DNA from: an uncultured Eubacteriales bacterium
Lineage (GTDB): Bacteria > Bacillota > Clostridia > Oscillospirales > Acutalibacteraceae
Direction: 5' to 3'
Assembly (NCBI GenBank): GCA_934667845.1
Contig: CAKUMQ010000029.1
Location: 1-32,194 of the forward strand
Length of the DNA: 32,194 nt
The translations under genes were made by a program, and so were the position numbers. The notes beneath the pieces are model-generated. The model was not told where the DNA came from. It saw only the letters and a program-made list of their open reading frames with translations, and did no database searches. Below are positions 1 through 7,445 of this stretch, piece after piece (within the stretch, counting starts at the first letter, position 1; each line of letters begins with the position of its first letter).

Positions 1-399
1 GCGGTTGCGTTGGACGGCGAGGCGGCGGCAATGGAGGACGGCGCCGACACCGTGATCGGCAGCGGCGGAACGCGTCAGTCCGGCGGACATGCGCAGCGTC
101 TGGCATTGGCCAGGACGCTGGCTCACCCGCGCCCGGTCACGATCTTGGACGACCCGTTTTCCGCTCTGGACCGTAAAACAGAGGATGCGGTATTTGCCAA
201 TTTACAGGACTATGCGAGGGACAGAATCGTATTCCTGATCTCTCACCGGTTGTATCACTTCCCGCAGATGCAAAAGGTGATCTTTATGGAGGACGGCAAA
301 ACGACCGTCGGCACACATGATGAGCTGATGGCGTCCGTTCCGGCTTATAAAAGTCTTTACGAAAGTCAGACGGGAGGCGGCGGACATGAGGAAGAATAA
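1..399 (+). CDS. ABC exporter subunit, C-terminal part of ATPase domain (5' end outside window)
   Basis: The frame is open from base 1, so the start and the membrane domain lie upstream of the window. What remains is the second half of a nucleotide-binding domain: a signature motif in the variant form RQSGGHAQRLALAR, a Walker B strand VTILDDPFSALD, and the switch histidine in LISHR. The residue after the Walker B aspartate is Asp where active ATPases have the catalytic Glu, so this subunit probably supplies the degenerate ATP site. The frame overlaps the next gene by 14 bases, which has its own transmembrane and ATPase domains. Together they look like a heterodimeric exporter of the BmrC/BmrD (YheI/YheH) kind, where the BmrC-like partner has the Asp. 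The exported substrate cannot be told from the sequence. Confidence 0.88.
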   Translation, partial: AVALDGEAAAMEDGADTVIGSGGTRQSGGHAQRLALARTLAHPRPVTILDDPFSALDRKTEDAVFANLQDYARDRIVFLISHRLYHFPQMQKVIFMEDGKTTVGTHDELMASVPAYKSLYESQTGGGGHEEE

Positions 400-2029
400 G
401 ACCGGCGTTTTCGGGGCGGTTTATACGGCTGCGCGGACGCACCGTTTTCTGACTGCGGGGACGCTCCTGTGCGTGGCGGCATCGGTCGTGGCGTCCCTGA
501 TCCCGCCGCTGCTGTTGGCGCGTGTGATCGACCGCCTGACCGGGGGACTTCCGCTGACCTTTGCCGCTGTGCTGCTCTATTTCGGAAGCCTTGTGCTGGA
601 GGGCGTGCTGTCATCGGCACAGGAGACGCTGCTGGTGTTTTTCGGTCAGAAAATGACCCACGCCCTGCGCTCCGAAATGTCGCAAAAGCTCACCCGGCTG
701 CCCGCAGGTACGCTTGTTTCCCAAAATCCCGGCGAAGTTGCCGCGCGCTTTTCGGGCGATGTGGATACCGTGGAGGCGCTGTTTACCTCCGGCATCATCA
801 GCATGATCGCAGATGCCTGCCGCATTCTGTCGATATTGGCGGTCATTGCGGTCAAGAATACCGGGCTTGCCCTTGTTTTGCTGGTGGTGCTCCCGCTTTT
901 TGCTGTTTTTACGCGCCATGTGCAGAAGAAAATGTTCTCCGCTCAGCTCGACAATCGCCGCGCCGTGGCTGCCGTGTCCGGACAGGTGCCGGAGACCCTG
1001 CACAACATACGGACCATTCACGCGCTCGGAACGGAGAGCTATATGGAGCGCCGCTACGACGAGCGCATTGACGAAAGCTATGCCGCGGTGGAAAAAACAA
1101 ACTTTTATGATGCGATCTATTCGCCCGTGGTGCTTTTACTGAACGCTGCGGTGGTCGGGATCGTCATGCTGCTCTCCGCCTCCGGCAGGGCGGAGATCCT
1201 CGCCCTGTTCGGTATGTCGGTCGGTACATCGGTGGCGGTGATCAACTATATTTCCCGCATTTTCTCCCCGATCGAAAGTCTCGGCATGGAAATACAGACC
1301 ATTCAATCGGCCATGGCCGGCGTCAGGCGGATCGACGCTTTCCTTGCCCAGCCGGAGCGCGTCATTCCGCCGGAGAAGGCGACGGCGGCGCGCGGCGATA
1401 TCGTGCTTTCCCATGTCACCTTCGGATACGGTGAAAAGCCCGTGCTGCGCGACTTTTCCCTGACGGTAAAGGAGGGCGAACAGGTCACGCTCGTCGGCAG
1501 GACCGGAGCCGGAAAAAGCACGGTGTTCCGGCTTCTGCTCGGGCTTTACCGCCCGGAATCTGGTACGGTCAGCATCGGCGGCACAGATGTTGCCAATATT
1601 CCCGACTGCCAACGGCGCTCCTGTATCGGCTGTGTGGAACAGCATTTTTCCCGTGTGCCGGGGACAGTTATGGATCAGATCACGCTTTCCGACCCGAGCA
1701 TATCCGCGGAAGCGGCGCAAAACGCGGCGAAGCTCGCCGGGATGGACGAAACGATCCGGGCGCTTCCGGGCGGCTATGCTGCTGTGTGCACAGAGGGCAT
1801 GTTTTCCCAGGGGGAGTGGCAGCTTCTTTCCATTGCCCGTGCCACGGCGGCGGATCCGGCTGTGCTGCTGCTTGACGAGATCACCGCCAATCTCGATGCC
1901 GAAACCGAAGCCCGCGTGCTGAAAGCCCTGCGCCGCGCCTCAAAGGGGCGTACCGTGCTGTCCATCTCTCACCGGATCTACGAAGATCTCGGCGGGAGAA
2001 CCGTGGAAATTCAGGCTGGCAATAAATAA
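386..2029 (+). CDS. ABC exporter, fused transmembrane and ATPase domains (heterodimer partner)
   Basis: A 547-residue ABC half-transporter. The first ~320 residues carry hydrophobic membrane segments (for example around residues 20-45, 55-75, 130-175 and 245-290) in the type I exporter pattern. The ATPase domain follows: Walker A GRTGAGKST near residue 370, a Q-loop Gln in CVEQHF, a variant signature FSQGEWQLLSIARA, Walker B AVLLLDEITANLD with the catalytic Glu, and the switch His in SISHRI. The intact Glu here and the Asp in the upstream partner give the asymmetric pair of sites typical of heterodimeric exporters. The start ATG lies inside the end of the upstream gene behind a GGCGGCGG-rich, only moderate ribosome site, suggesting translational coupling. 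It is convergent with the flotillin operon. Substrate unknown; multidrug or peptide export is a guess from family. Confidence 0.92.
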   Translation: MRKNKTGVFGAVYTAARTHRFLTAGTLLCVAASVVASLIPPLLLARVIDRLTGGLPLTFAAVLLYFGSLVLEGVLSSAQETLLVFFGQKMTHALRSEMSQKLTRLPAGTLVSQNPGEVAARFSGDVDTVEALFTSGIISMIADACRILSILAVIAVKNTGLALVLLVVLPLFAVFTRHVQKKMFSAQLDNRRAVAAVSGQVPETLHNIRTIHALGTESYMERRYDERIDESYAAVEKTNFYDAIYSPVVLLLNAAVVGIVMLLSASGRAEILALFGMSVGTSVAVINYISRIFSPIESLGMEIQTIQSAMAGVRRIDAFLAQPERVIPPEKATAARGDIVLSHVTFGYGEKPVLRDFSLTVKEGEQVTLVGRTGAGKSTVFRLLLGLYRPESGTVSIGGTDVANIPDCQRRSCIGCVEQHFSRVPGTVMDQITLSDPSISAEAAQNAAKLAGMDETIRALPGGYAAVCTEGMFSQGEWQLLSIARATAADPAVLLLDEITANLDAETEARVLKALRRASKGRTVLSISHRIYEDLGGRTVEIQAGNK

Positions 2030-2103
2030 GCGATATACCACCCCCCTTGCGCGCTCTTGTGCAAGTAACCCTTGCGGCGCAGCTGATTTTGGGCATAAGA
2101 AAA

Positions 2104-2148
2104 CCGGATACCGGTCCGGCAGCCGTGTGGTGCCGTTCCGGTATCCGG
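2104..2148 (-). terminator. Rho-independent terminator of the flotillin operon
   Basis: A perfect 11-bp inverted repeat (CCGGATACCGG / CCGGTATCCGG) with a second, inner CGGCA/TGCCG pairing. On the minus strand the stem is followed by TTTTC, which suits the end of the flotillin operon whose stop codon lies 40 bases before it. On the plus strand the stem is followed by AAAATT, so it is less convincing as the end of the ABC genes. Confidence 0.7.
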
Positions 2149-2187
2149 AAAATTATCGGGGAGAGGATAGGGGAGAGCAGGCGGGAG

Positions 2188-3633
2188 TTATCCCGCAGCT
2201 TCCTCAGTTGCGGCAGGCTGCTCTGCGGCGGCAGCCGACTCCTGCCCGATCTCTTTGCCGAGGTAAGCGGGCATCTGGATGCCTGCCATTTTCAGCGTTT
2301 CATTGAGCGGGGGCACAGCCTTCATCATGCCGGAGAGAAAATCCGCCGTTGTGGAACGGCCGTCCTTGCCGGACATGCTGTCCCAGACCGTCACCTTGTC
2401 GATATTGAGGTTCTTGATGGCGTCGACCTGGATGCGGGTCAGCTCCTCGATCTTGTCGGTCAGCATCAACTGCACCGCCGCATCGGGGCTGCCGCCTGCC
2501 GCCTTGACCACGCTTTCGAAACCGGCAGCCTGCTTGCTGAGCAGCTCCTGCATACCGCGTGCCTGCGCAGCCATTTTGGCGAAGATAGCGTCCGCTTCAC
2601 CCTGTGCCAGCCGGCGCGCCTTTTCGGCTTCGGCTTCGGCTTCCAGCACGCGCTTCTCTTTTTCGATCTGCGCCTTGACGATGATATCGGCTTGCTGGGT
2701 GGCAAGCTCGCGGGCGGCACGCGCCTTTTCGGCAGCCTGCTCGGCCACATAGGAATCCTCGCGTGCTTTGGCTTCGGCGAGCTTCTCTGCCGTTACGGCG
2801 CGGCGCAGCGCCTCGGCTTCCTGCTCACGGCGGGTGGCGTCGGATCTGGCGACATTGGCCTTGGAGGTGTTTTCACCGTCTACGGCGGAGGCGTTCGCAG
2901 CCGCCACGGAGATACGCTGGTCACGTACGGCGTTGGCTTCACCGATGGAACCCTCGCGGTTTTGCTCTGCCACGGAGATACGCGCCTCGTTGATGGCTTT
3001 TGCGGCAGCCTCTTTACCGAGCGCCTCGATATAGCCGGATTCATCGGAAATATCCGTGACGTTCACGTTGATCAGCCGCAGACCGATCTTGCGCAGCTCG
3101 CTTTCGACGCAGGCGGAGACGGCGGCAAGGAATTTATCGCGGTCGGTGTTGATCTCCTCGATGTCCATCGTGGCGATGATCAGACGCATCTGACCGAAGA
3201 TGATATCCTTAGACAGCTCCTGGATCTCCGAGAGCTTCAGCCCGAGCAGACGCTCGGCGGCGTTCTGCATGGTGCCCGGCTCGGTGGAGATACCGACCGT
3301 GAAACGGGCAGGCACGTCGATACGGATGTTCTGGCGGGAAAGGGCGCTCTTCAGATCGACGCTGATGGAAAGCGGCGTCAGATCGAGGTACTCATACGCT
3401 TGGATGACCGGCCAGACCATTGCTGCGCCGCCGTGGATGCAGCGGGCGGAACGGGCGGAGCCGTCCTTGTTCTGACCGACCTTACCGTAGATGACCATGA
3501 TCTTGTCGGACGGGCAGCGGCGGTAGCGGGAGAGGGCGACCAGCAGCAGACTGAACAGCAGGACGACGACAACAATGACGCCGATCAGTACGCTCTCCGG
3601 AATACCGGCTGCGATCAGGGGATGGATAGACAT
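2188..3633 (-). CDS. floT: Flotillin (SPFH/Band 7 protein, FloT/YuaG type)
   Basis: A membrane scaffold protein of functional microdomains. From the chosen start it has 481 residues: a membrane-inserted hydrophobic stretch at about 13-35, an SPFH (Band 7) domain at about 40-230, then a long Ala/Glu/Arg-rich coiled coil with the EA-type repeats of flotillins (about 230-370) and a C-terminal tail rich in Ala/Glu. This length and order match the Bacillus FloT/YuaG group better than the shorter FloA. I chose the ATG at 3631-3633 because it follows AAGGAG at good distance; the in-frame extension upstream runs through tandem-repeat DNA that duplicates the end of the previous gene and would add a low-complexity Asn/Gln/Tyr leader. 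Its NfeD partner lies just upstream, the usual flotillin pairing. Role in membrane organisation and stress is known for the family, not shown here. Confidence 0.93.
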   Translation of the reverse strand: MSIHPLIAAGIPESVLIGVIVVVVLLFSLLLVALSRYRRCPSDKIMVIYGKVGQNKDGSARSARCIHGGAAMVWPVIQAYEYLDLTPLSISVDLKSALSRQNIRIDVPARFTVGISTEPGTMQNAAERLLGLKLSEIQELSKDIIFGQMRLIIATMDIEEINTDRDKFLAAVSACVESELRKIGLRLINVNVTDISDESGYIEALGKEAAAKAINEARISVAEQNREGSIGEANAVRDQRISVAAANASAVDGENTSKANVARSDATRREQEAEALRRAVTAEKLAEAKAREDSYVAEQAAEKARAARELATQQADIIVKAQIEKEKRVLEAEAEAEKARRLAQGEADAIFAKMAAQARGMQELLSKQAAGFESVVKAAGGSPDAAVQLMLTDKIEELTRIQVDAIKNLNIDKVTVWDSMSGKDGRSTTADFLSGMMKAVPPLNETLKMAGIQMPAYLGKEIGQESAAAAEQPAATEEAAG

Positions 3634-3645
3634 ACAAAACACTCC

Positions 3646-3703
3646 TTTATATTGATTTTTATATTGATTTCGGTTGAACTTTTTATATTGATTTCGGTTG
3701 AAC
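3646..3703. repeat. 24-bp tandem repeat (two perfect copies plus a partial third) spanning the end of nfeD
   Basis: Bases 3656-3679 and 3680-3703 are identical 24-mers; 3646-3658 repeats the first half again. Read on the minus strand, the unit is the last seven codons of nfeD with its TAA stop, plus three A's. The duplication therefore lies in the spacer between the NfeD stop and the flotillin ribosome site, and looks like a slippage product. Confidence 0.95.
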
Positions 3704-4396
3704 GACAAGGGTATTATTTTCGGCAATGCCGATCACGGTCACAGCCTGACCGGTCGGCAGTGCACCGGACGGGCAGACGGCGTCGGCTTCCGTGAAGCGT
3801 TCCTGCAGGATTAGGGTGATCTTGCCTTTTCCGCCCTCGGGAATGGGAATGTACACCTCACCGGACAGACCGACGGCATTCTGCATATTGAGATTGCCGC
3901 TTTGCTGCAGCCGGGTCAGCAGCGCCATCACACCGGCAACCAGCAGCATGGCAGCCACGCCGGCGACAAAGGCGATCGGGCAGGCGATCAGCGGCGGCAG
4001 TCCGAGATCCAGCATGCCGACACCGGTCCAGCCGCAGATGGCGAAGAACGCCACGATGCTGCGCACGGAAAACGGGCGCAGACCCGTGTCATGCACAGCG
4101 GCGCCGTCGGTGTCGCCGTGGTCAAAATCGTGATCCGCATCACAGGCGCCGGCATCGTGACCGCCGTCAAGATCATGATCTATATCGTGATCAAGGTCAT
4201 GATCGAGATCGTGGTCAAGGTCATGATCGAGATCGTGGTCAAGGTCGGTATCGCCGTCGTGATCCATGTCGCTGTCGCCGTGTCCCAGCCCGATCAGCAG
4301 CATAACGGTCTGGATGACCAGCAAAACCGTGGCGGGAATGGCAAGCACATAGAAAAACTGCTGCAATACCGGCAGAGCATTCCACCATTCGCTCAT
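3683..4396 (-). CDS. NfeD-family membrane protein with His/Asp-rich repeat loop
   Basis: A 237-residue partner of flotillin. It starts with a hydrophobic helix (about 12-37), then has a strongly acidic, His-rich loop (about 38-104) with six consecutive xDHD units (five LDHD, one IDHD) plus further DHD motifs, roughly 12 His and close to 30 Asp. A membrane hairpin follows (about 110-160) and then a C-terminal OB-fold-like NfeD domain ending in an I-A-E-N-N-T-L-V-V strand. NfeD proteins pair with SPFH proteins and their OB domain is thought to act in complex assembly. The His/Asp loop could bind divalent metal, which is inference. The start ATG overlaps the upstream regulator gene by 4 bases (ATGA) behind GGAGAGGAG, so translation is coupled. 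The flotillin gene follows 49 bases downstream. Confidence 0.85.
   Translation of the reverse strand: MSEWWNALPVLQQFFYVLAIPATVLLVIQTVMLLIGLGHGDSDMDHDGDTDLDHDLDHDLDHDLDHDLDHDIDHDLDGGHDAGACDADHDFDHGDTDGAAVHDTGLRPFSVRSIVAFFAICGWTGVGMLDLGLPPLIACPIAFVAGVAAMLLVAGVMALLTRLQQSGNLNMQNAVGLSGEVYIPIPEGGKGKITLILQERFTEADAVCPSGALPTGQAVTVIGIAENNTLVVQPKSI
4191..4238. repeat. Perfect 24-bp tandem duplication encoding the xDHD units of NfeD
   Basis: Bases 4191-4214 and 4215-4238 are identical, and flanking bases 4174-4190 and 4239-4246 are degenerate further copies of the same 12-bp core. The unit is a multiple of three, so copy-number change would lengthen or shorten the His/Asp loop without shifting the frame. 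Confidence 0.93.
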
Positions 4397-4977
4397 GAAT
4401 TCTCCTCTCCTTTCGTGCTGATAAGCTCATCGTACATCTGTCCTGCTCTTTGCATCAGTTCAGCGGCGGCAACGTTCATCAGCATCAGTGTAATGGCTTT
4501 CATCAACCGGGGGCGCGCGCCGGGAAACGGCTCGACATAGCCGGACACCGTCTGTTCCACGAGCTGGCGGATGCCCGCGGCGGAAATGCTGTCGTCATCG
4601 GACAGGGCAAGGATCGCACCGCAGAGCATATCAAACAGCTCGGGGTCGGGGATGATGTCGTCGGAGCGGTCGTCTACGCGCCCGTTGATGTAGGTCATCA
4701 GACAGACGATCTTTTCGAGCTGCATGGTCGGGCGCAGCAGGTGAATGATCAGGATCCGCGCCACGCGGTGTTCATCATACCGCTTGTTGACGGGATTTTC
4801 CACCCAGCCGCGCTTGACCCAGTTTTGGATCGTAGAGGCGGAAAGTCCGGTCATCTCCGTGATCTGGGAGAGCAGCAGACCGCCGCCGGACAGGGAAAAG
4901 ACCGGCTCCAATACGGAAAATGCCTCCCAGCGCTTGTCGTCGGGCAGGGACAGGTTTGTGCCGGGGATAACCTTCAT
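4393..4977 (-). CDS. DUF1836-type HTH regulator (MerR-like), likely regulator of the flotillin operon
   Basis: A 194-residue protein that I assign to the DUF1836 family from its N-terminal half: a helix-turn-helix LLSQITEMTGLSASTIQNW at about 35-53, then VKRGWVENPVNKRYDEHRV and a helical LLRPTMQLEKIVCLM segment. The MerR-like order (HTH followed by a basic wing) suggests DNA binding. It is the first gene of the operon, overlaps nfeD by 4 bases, and its promoter contains a palindrome, so autoregulation and control of the nfeD-flotillin pair is a reasonable inference. I chose the ATG at 4975-4977 because GGAGG lies 6 bases upstream; an ATG two codons earlier (4981-4983) is too close to that site, and a longer start at 5016 would run into the promoter. 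The signal sensed is unknown. Confidence 0.75.
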   Translation of the reverse strand: MKVIPGTNLSLPDDKRWEAFSVLEPVFSLSGGGLLLSQITEMTGLSASTIQNWVKRGWVENPVNKRYDEHRVARILIIHLLRPTMQLEKIVCLMTYINGRVDDRSDDIIPDPELFDMLCGAILALSDDDSISAAGIRQLVEQTVSGYVEPFPGARPRLMKAITLMLMNVAAAELMQRAGQMYDELISTKGEENS

Positions 4978-5020
4978 TCTCATTCCTCCAATCATAAGAA
5001 CCTCGTCGAAGTTCACGAGT

Positions 5021-5049
5021 ATTATATCACATGGTCATATGACCGTCAA
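5021..5049 (-). promoter_or_regulatory. Sigma-A-type promoter of the DUF1836-nfeD-flotillin operon
   Basis: On the minus strand TTGACG (5044-5049) and TATAAT (5021-5026) are separated by exactly 17 bases. It lies 44 bases upstream of the chosen start of the regulator gene. Confidence 0.85.
5033..5044. promoter_or_regulatory. Palindromic operator candidate inside the promoter spacer
   Basis: GGTCATATGACC is a perfect 12-bp palindrome lying between the -35 and -10 boxes and touching the -35 box. A dyad in the spacer is the arrangement used by MerR-type regulators, and the first gene of the operon encodes a MerR-like HTH protein. Binding is inferred. Confidence 0.6.
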
Positions 5050-5097
5050 TAGACAACGTGCACAAGAATATATATAGCTTTTTGGGCATACTGTCAG

Positions 5098-5126
5098 ATG
5101 ACGGTGCGCTTATTTTTTGGTATACT
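5098..5126 (+). promoter_or_regulatory. Promoter of ruvX
   Basis: ATGACG (5098-5103) and TATACT (5121-5126) are spaced by 17 bases, 42 bases upstream of the ruvX start codon. Divergent from the regulator promoter. Confidence 0.7.
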
Positions 5127-5167
5127 GGGAGTATCTCATATTAGGATATAAACAAAAGGAGAAAATT

Positions 5168-5605
5168 ATGCGGATCATGGCGATAGATCTGGGGCTGGCG
5201 CGCACAGGCGTGGCGATTTCCGACCCCTTAGAACAGTTGGCTTCTCCCGTCTGCACGATCGAGCAGTATTATCAGCTGGAGCGAATGGCCAAACGGGTGG
5301 CGGAGGAAGCCGGGCGGGCAAAGGCTGAACGGATCATCGTTGGCCATCCGCGGAATATGGACGGCAGCTGCGGAGAGAGCGCCCGGCGGGCAGAGGAATT
5401 TGCCGACTGCCTGCGGGAGGTCACAGCGGTTCCCGTGGAGCTTTGGGACGAGCGGCTGACAACGGTATCGGCGATCGGCTATCTGAACGAGACCGGCGTG
5501 CGCGGCAAAAAACGCAAGGCGGTCATCGACGCGGTTGCGGCGACGGTGATTTTGGAAAATTATATGGCGCATCGCCGCCTGACCGGGGAGAGGGAGGAAG
5601 GCTGA
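5168..5605 (+). CDS. ruvX: RuvX/YqgF family putative Holliday junction resolvase / pre-16S rRNA nuclease
   Basis: A 145-residue RNase H-fold nuclease, the usual size of the family. The first strand MRIMAIDLGLARTGVAIS holds the conserved Asp6; the middle has the G-x-P loop of RIIVGHPRNMDGSCG; the segment LWDERLTTVSA carries the conserved D-E-R-L-T; and AVIDAVAATVILENYM has the final metal-binding Asp. The family acts in 16S rRNA 5' maturation and was first predicted to resolve Holliday junctions. The start at 5168 follows AAAGGAG; the frame extends further upstream to 5117 but that would overlap the -10 box. It appears to be a single-gene unit with its own promoter and a strong terminator. The common alaS/DUF965/DUF1292 neighbours of other Firmicutes are not present. 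Confidence 0.95.
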   Translation: MRIMAIDLGLARTGVAISDPLEQLASPVCTIEQYYQLERMAKRVAEEAGRAKAERIIVGHPRNMDGSCGESARRAEEFADCLREVTAVPVELWDERLTTVSAIGYLNETGVRGKKRKAVIDAVAATVILENYMAHRRLTGEREEG

Positions 5606-5643
5606 GCCGGTCAGGCATAGCCCCCAAAAACAGAACAGACTGT

Positions 5644-5683
5644 AAAAACAGGCAGTGAACCGTACGGTCCACTGCCTGTTTTT
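5644..5683. terminator. Strong bidirectional terminator between ruvX and the LURP-one-like gene
   Basis: A 14-bp perfect stem (AAAAACAGGCAGTG / CACTGCCTGTTTTT) whose loop contains a further self-complementary ACCGTACGGT. The A and T tracts at its two ends make it work in both directions, fitting two convergent genes. Confidence 0.93.
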
Positions 5684-5714
5684 CTGCGCCGCCTACCGAT
5701 CCTGCGGGCGGCGT

Positions 5715-6188
5715 TTAGGTATTTGCCGGTTCGTTGCAGGCGTCGATCACCAGCATAACGGCGAGCGCCAAAACCGGGTCGACTGTATCGGAAACGGCAA
5801 GCTCATAGGTGTCGCCCCAGGTGAGCCATGCCTTGGATACGCGCGCGACGGTTTCGCTGCCGCGGCTTACGGTGTAATCATGGGCGAGAAAATCGCCGTC
5901 TACCACAAACCCCGGTCCGTCCACCGTGTATTCCTGACGGAAAAAAGTAAACTCCTTGCGCATCTCTGCCACAAGCGTGCCGCCCAGAAAGATCTGATAG
6001 CGAGGCAAAAAGGAAAAGACCTTTTGACAGACAAAGCCGCGCTCCTGCCCGTCGCTGTCGTAAATATGCAGCTTCTTGCCGAAGGACAGAAACTCTCCGC
6101 GGACCGTATAGAGGACGCGCTGTACCTCATCGCAGACCGAAAAGGTATCCGCCAGCGCAAATACGCGCTGCTTGATGTACAAATTCAT
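5715..6188 (-). CDS. LURP-one-related (Tubby-like, YxjI-type) protein
   Basis: A 157-residue protein of the LOR/YxjI family (Tubby-like fold). It begins MNLYIKQRVFALADTF and has the alternating beta-strand pattern of the family, for example VLYTVRGEFLSFGKKLHIYD, a following GFVCQKVF strand, YTVDGPGFVVDGDF and the central DYTVSRG; it ends with a hydrophobic helix DPVLALAVMLVIDACNE as these 12-strand barrels do. The family's biochemical role is not known; it may bind a phosphoinositide-like or hydrophobic ligand by analogy with Tubby. The start ATG overlaps the stop of alanine racemase by 4 bases (ATGA) and sits behind AGGAG, so the two are translated together. Confidence 0.85.
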   Translation of the reverse strand: MNLYIKQRVFALADTFSVCDEVQRVLYTVRGEFLSFGKKLHIYDSDGQERGFVCQKVFSFLPRYQIFLGGTLVAEMRKEFTFFRQEYTVDGPGFVVDGDFLAHDYTVSRGSETVARVSKAWLTWGDTYELAVSDTVDPVLALAVMLVIDACNEPANT

Positions 6189-7378
6189 CGTGTCATCTCC
6201 TTGTCGGGGATCAGGTAGTTGAGCTGATCGACGATACGTCCGTTTTGCAGAAACAGACGCGGTACGCGCTTGCCGATGTCGCAGACGATCTCATAGGAAA
6301 TGGTCTGCGAGGCGGAGGCAAAACGGTCGGCAGAGCAGGCGCCTGTGCCGCCGAGCACCGTGACCTCATCGCCGACCTGCGCCTTCGGCAGACGGCTGAT
6401 ATCCAGCATGCACTGATCCATGCAGATCCGCCCGATGATCGGGGCGAATGCGCCGCCGATCTCCATTTGCCAATGCCCCGAAAAGCAGCGGGGCAGCCCG
6501 TCGGCATAGCCGATCGGCACAGTGGCTACCGTGCAGCTGTCCTGCGCCGTGAACGTGCGGCCGTAGCTGACCGCCGTACCGGCGGGAACGGTCTTGATCA
6601 TGGACAGCACCGATCTGACCGCCATGACCGGACGCAGCGGCCACATGCCGTTCATGCTCACGTCGGGGGAGAGTCCGTAGAGGATAATACCGGGGCGCAC
6701 CATGTCGAGATGCATGTGCGGAAACCGCATCAGCGCGGCGCTGTTGCAGCAGTGCCGCAGGGCGAATGTGATCCCGCGCTGTTTGAGCAGACGGATGACG
6801 GTGCAAAACAGGGCATACTGTTCTTCGGTGTAGGCTTCGCCGTCCGGCTCGTCCGCAGAGGCAAAGTGGGTGAAGATCCCTTCGGCAGTGAGATGCGGCA
6901 GCGCACAGACGGCGGCAATATCCTCGGCGGCGTGCGCTTCGCTGCCCTTGCGGCAGAAAAAGCCGACGCGCGCCATGCCGGTATCCACCTTGATGTGCAC
7001 CGACAGGTTTACGCCTGCTTTTTCGGCTTCGGCGTTTAAAAGTTCGCCGTATTCGCGCCCGATGACCGCCTGTGTGACCGAGAGCGCGGCAAGCCGTGCG
7101 GCCTCGGCGGGCGGCGTGTAGGAGAGGATCAGGATCGGCTCCGTGATCCCCGCCAGACGCAGCTGCGCCGCTTCCTCGAGATTGGAAACGGCAAACCACG
7201 AGGCGCCCTCGCTGCGCAGCAGCTTGGCAGCCGCGACGGCGCCGTGACCGTAGCCGTCCGCCTTGACGACCGCCATAATACGGCAGCCGGGGGTGACATG
7301 ATCGGCGATCACATGATAATTGTGCTTCAGGGCATCGAGGTCGATCTCCGCCCAGGTGCGTTTCAAAAAAGATTGCAT
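6185..7378 (-). CDS. alr: Alanine racemase
   Basis: A 397-residue, PLP-dependent enzyme of normal family length that interconverts L- and D-alanine for peptidoglycan. The PLP lysine is K39 in AVVKADGYGHG; the opposite catalytic tyrosine is Y272 in AVSYGRTFTA. Other family landmarks are IKVDTGMARVGF, the SADEPDG stretch of the barrel, VRPGIILYG, and VPIGYADGLPR in the C-terminal beta domain. It has its own good promoter overlapping the end of the upstream transferase gene and is followed, with a 4-base overlap, by the LURP-one-like gene. The start codon is preceded by AAGGAGCC at an unusually long distance of about 10 bases. Confidence 0.97.
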   Translation of the reverse strand: MQSFLKRTWAEIDLDALKHNYHVIADHVTPGCRIMAVVKADGYGHGAVAAAKLLRSEGASWFAVSNLEEAAQLRLAGITEPILILSYTPPAEAARLAALSVTQAVIGREYGELLNAEAEKAGVNLSVHIKVDTGMARVGFFCRKGSEAHAAEDIAAVCALPHLTAEGIFTHFASADEPDGEAYTEEQYALFCTVIRLLKQRGITFALRHCCNSAALMRFPHMHLDMVRPGIILYGLSPDVSMNGMWPLRPVMAVRSVLSMIKTVPAGTAVSYGRTFTAQDSCTVATVPIGYADGLPRCFSGHWQMEIGGAFAPIIGRICMDQCMLDISRLPKAQVGDEVTVLGGTGACSADRFASASQTISYEIVCDIGKRVPRLFLQNGRIVDQLNYLIPDKEMTR

Positions 7379-7416
7379 AAAGCCGCAGGCTCCTTGATCG
7401 TAAACTGTTGTTTTCT

Positions 7417-7445
7417 ATTATACTCTGTCTTTACCGATTATTCAA
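7417..7445 (-). promoter_or_regulatory. Promoter of alr
   Basis: On the minus strand TTGAAT (7440-7445) and TATAAT (7417-7422) are exactly 17 bases apart. The -35 box overlaps the TGA stop of the upstream transferase gene. Confidence 0.8.

Noticed and set aside
2047..2066. Terminator for the ABC exporter genes
   Set aside because: A small CTTGCGC/GTGCAAG stem is present but no T run follows; the better terminator at 2104-2148 faces the other way.
3633..3726. N-terminal extension of the flotillin
   Set aside because: The extra residues come from reading through tandem repeats of the end of nfeD; the ribosome site and the typical hydrophobic start favour the ATG at 3633.
2047..3795. Open frame of 582 residues on the plus strand
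   Set aside because: Antisense to the flotillin gene; repeated Leu/Gly/Asp composition mirrors the coiled-coil codons.
4174..4246. Possible CRISPR-like repeat array
   Set aside because: Repeats are directly adjacent with no spacers, keep the reading frame and encode the His/Asp loop of NfeD.
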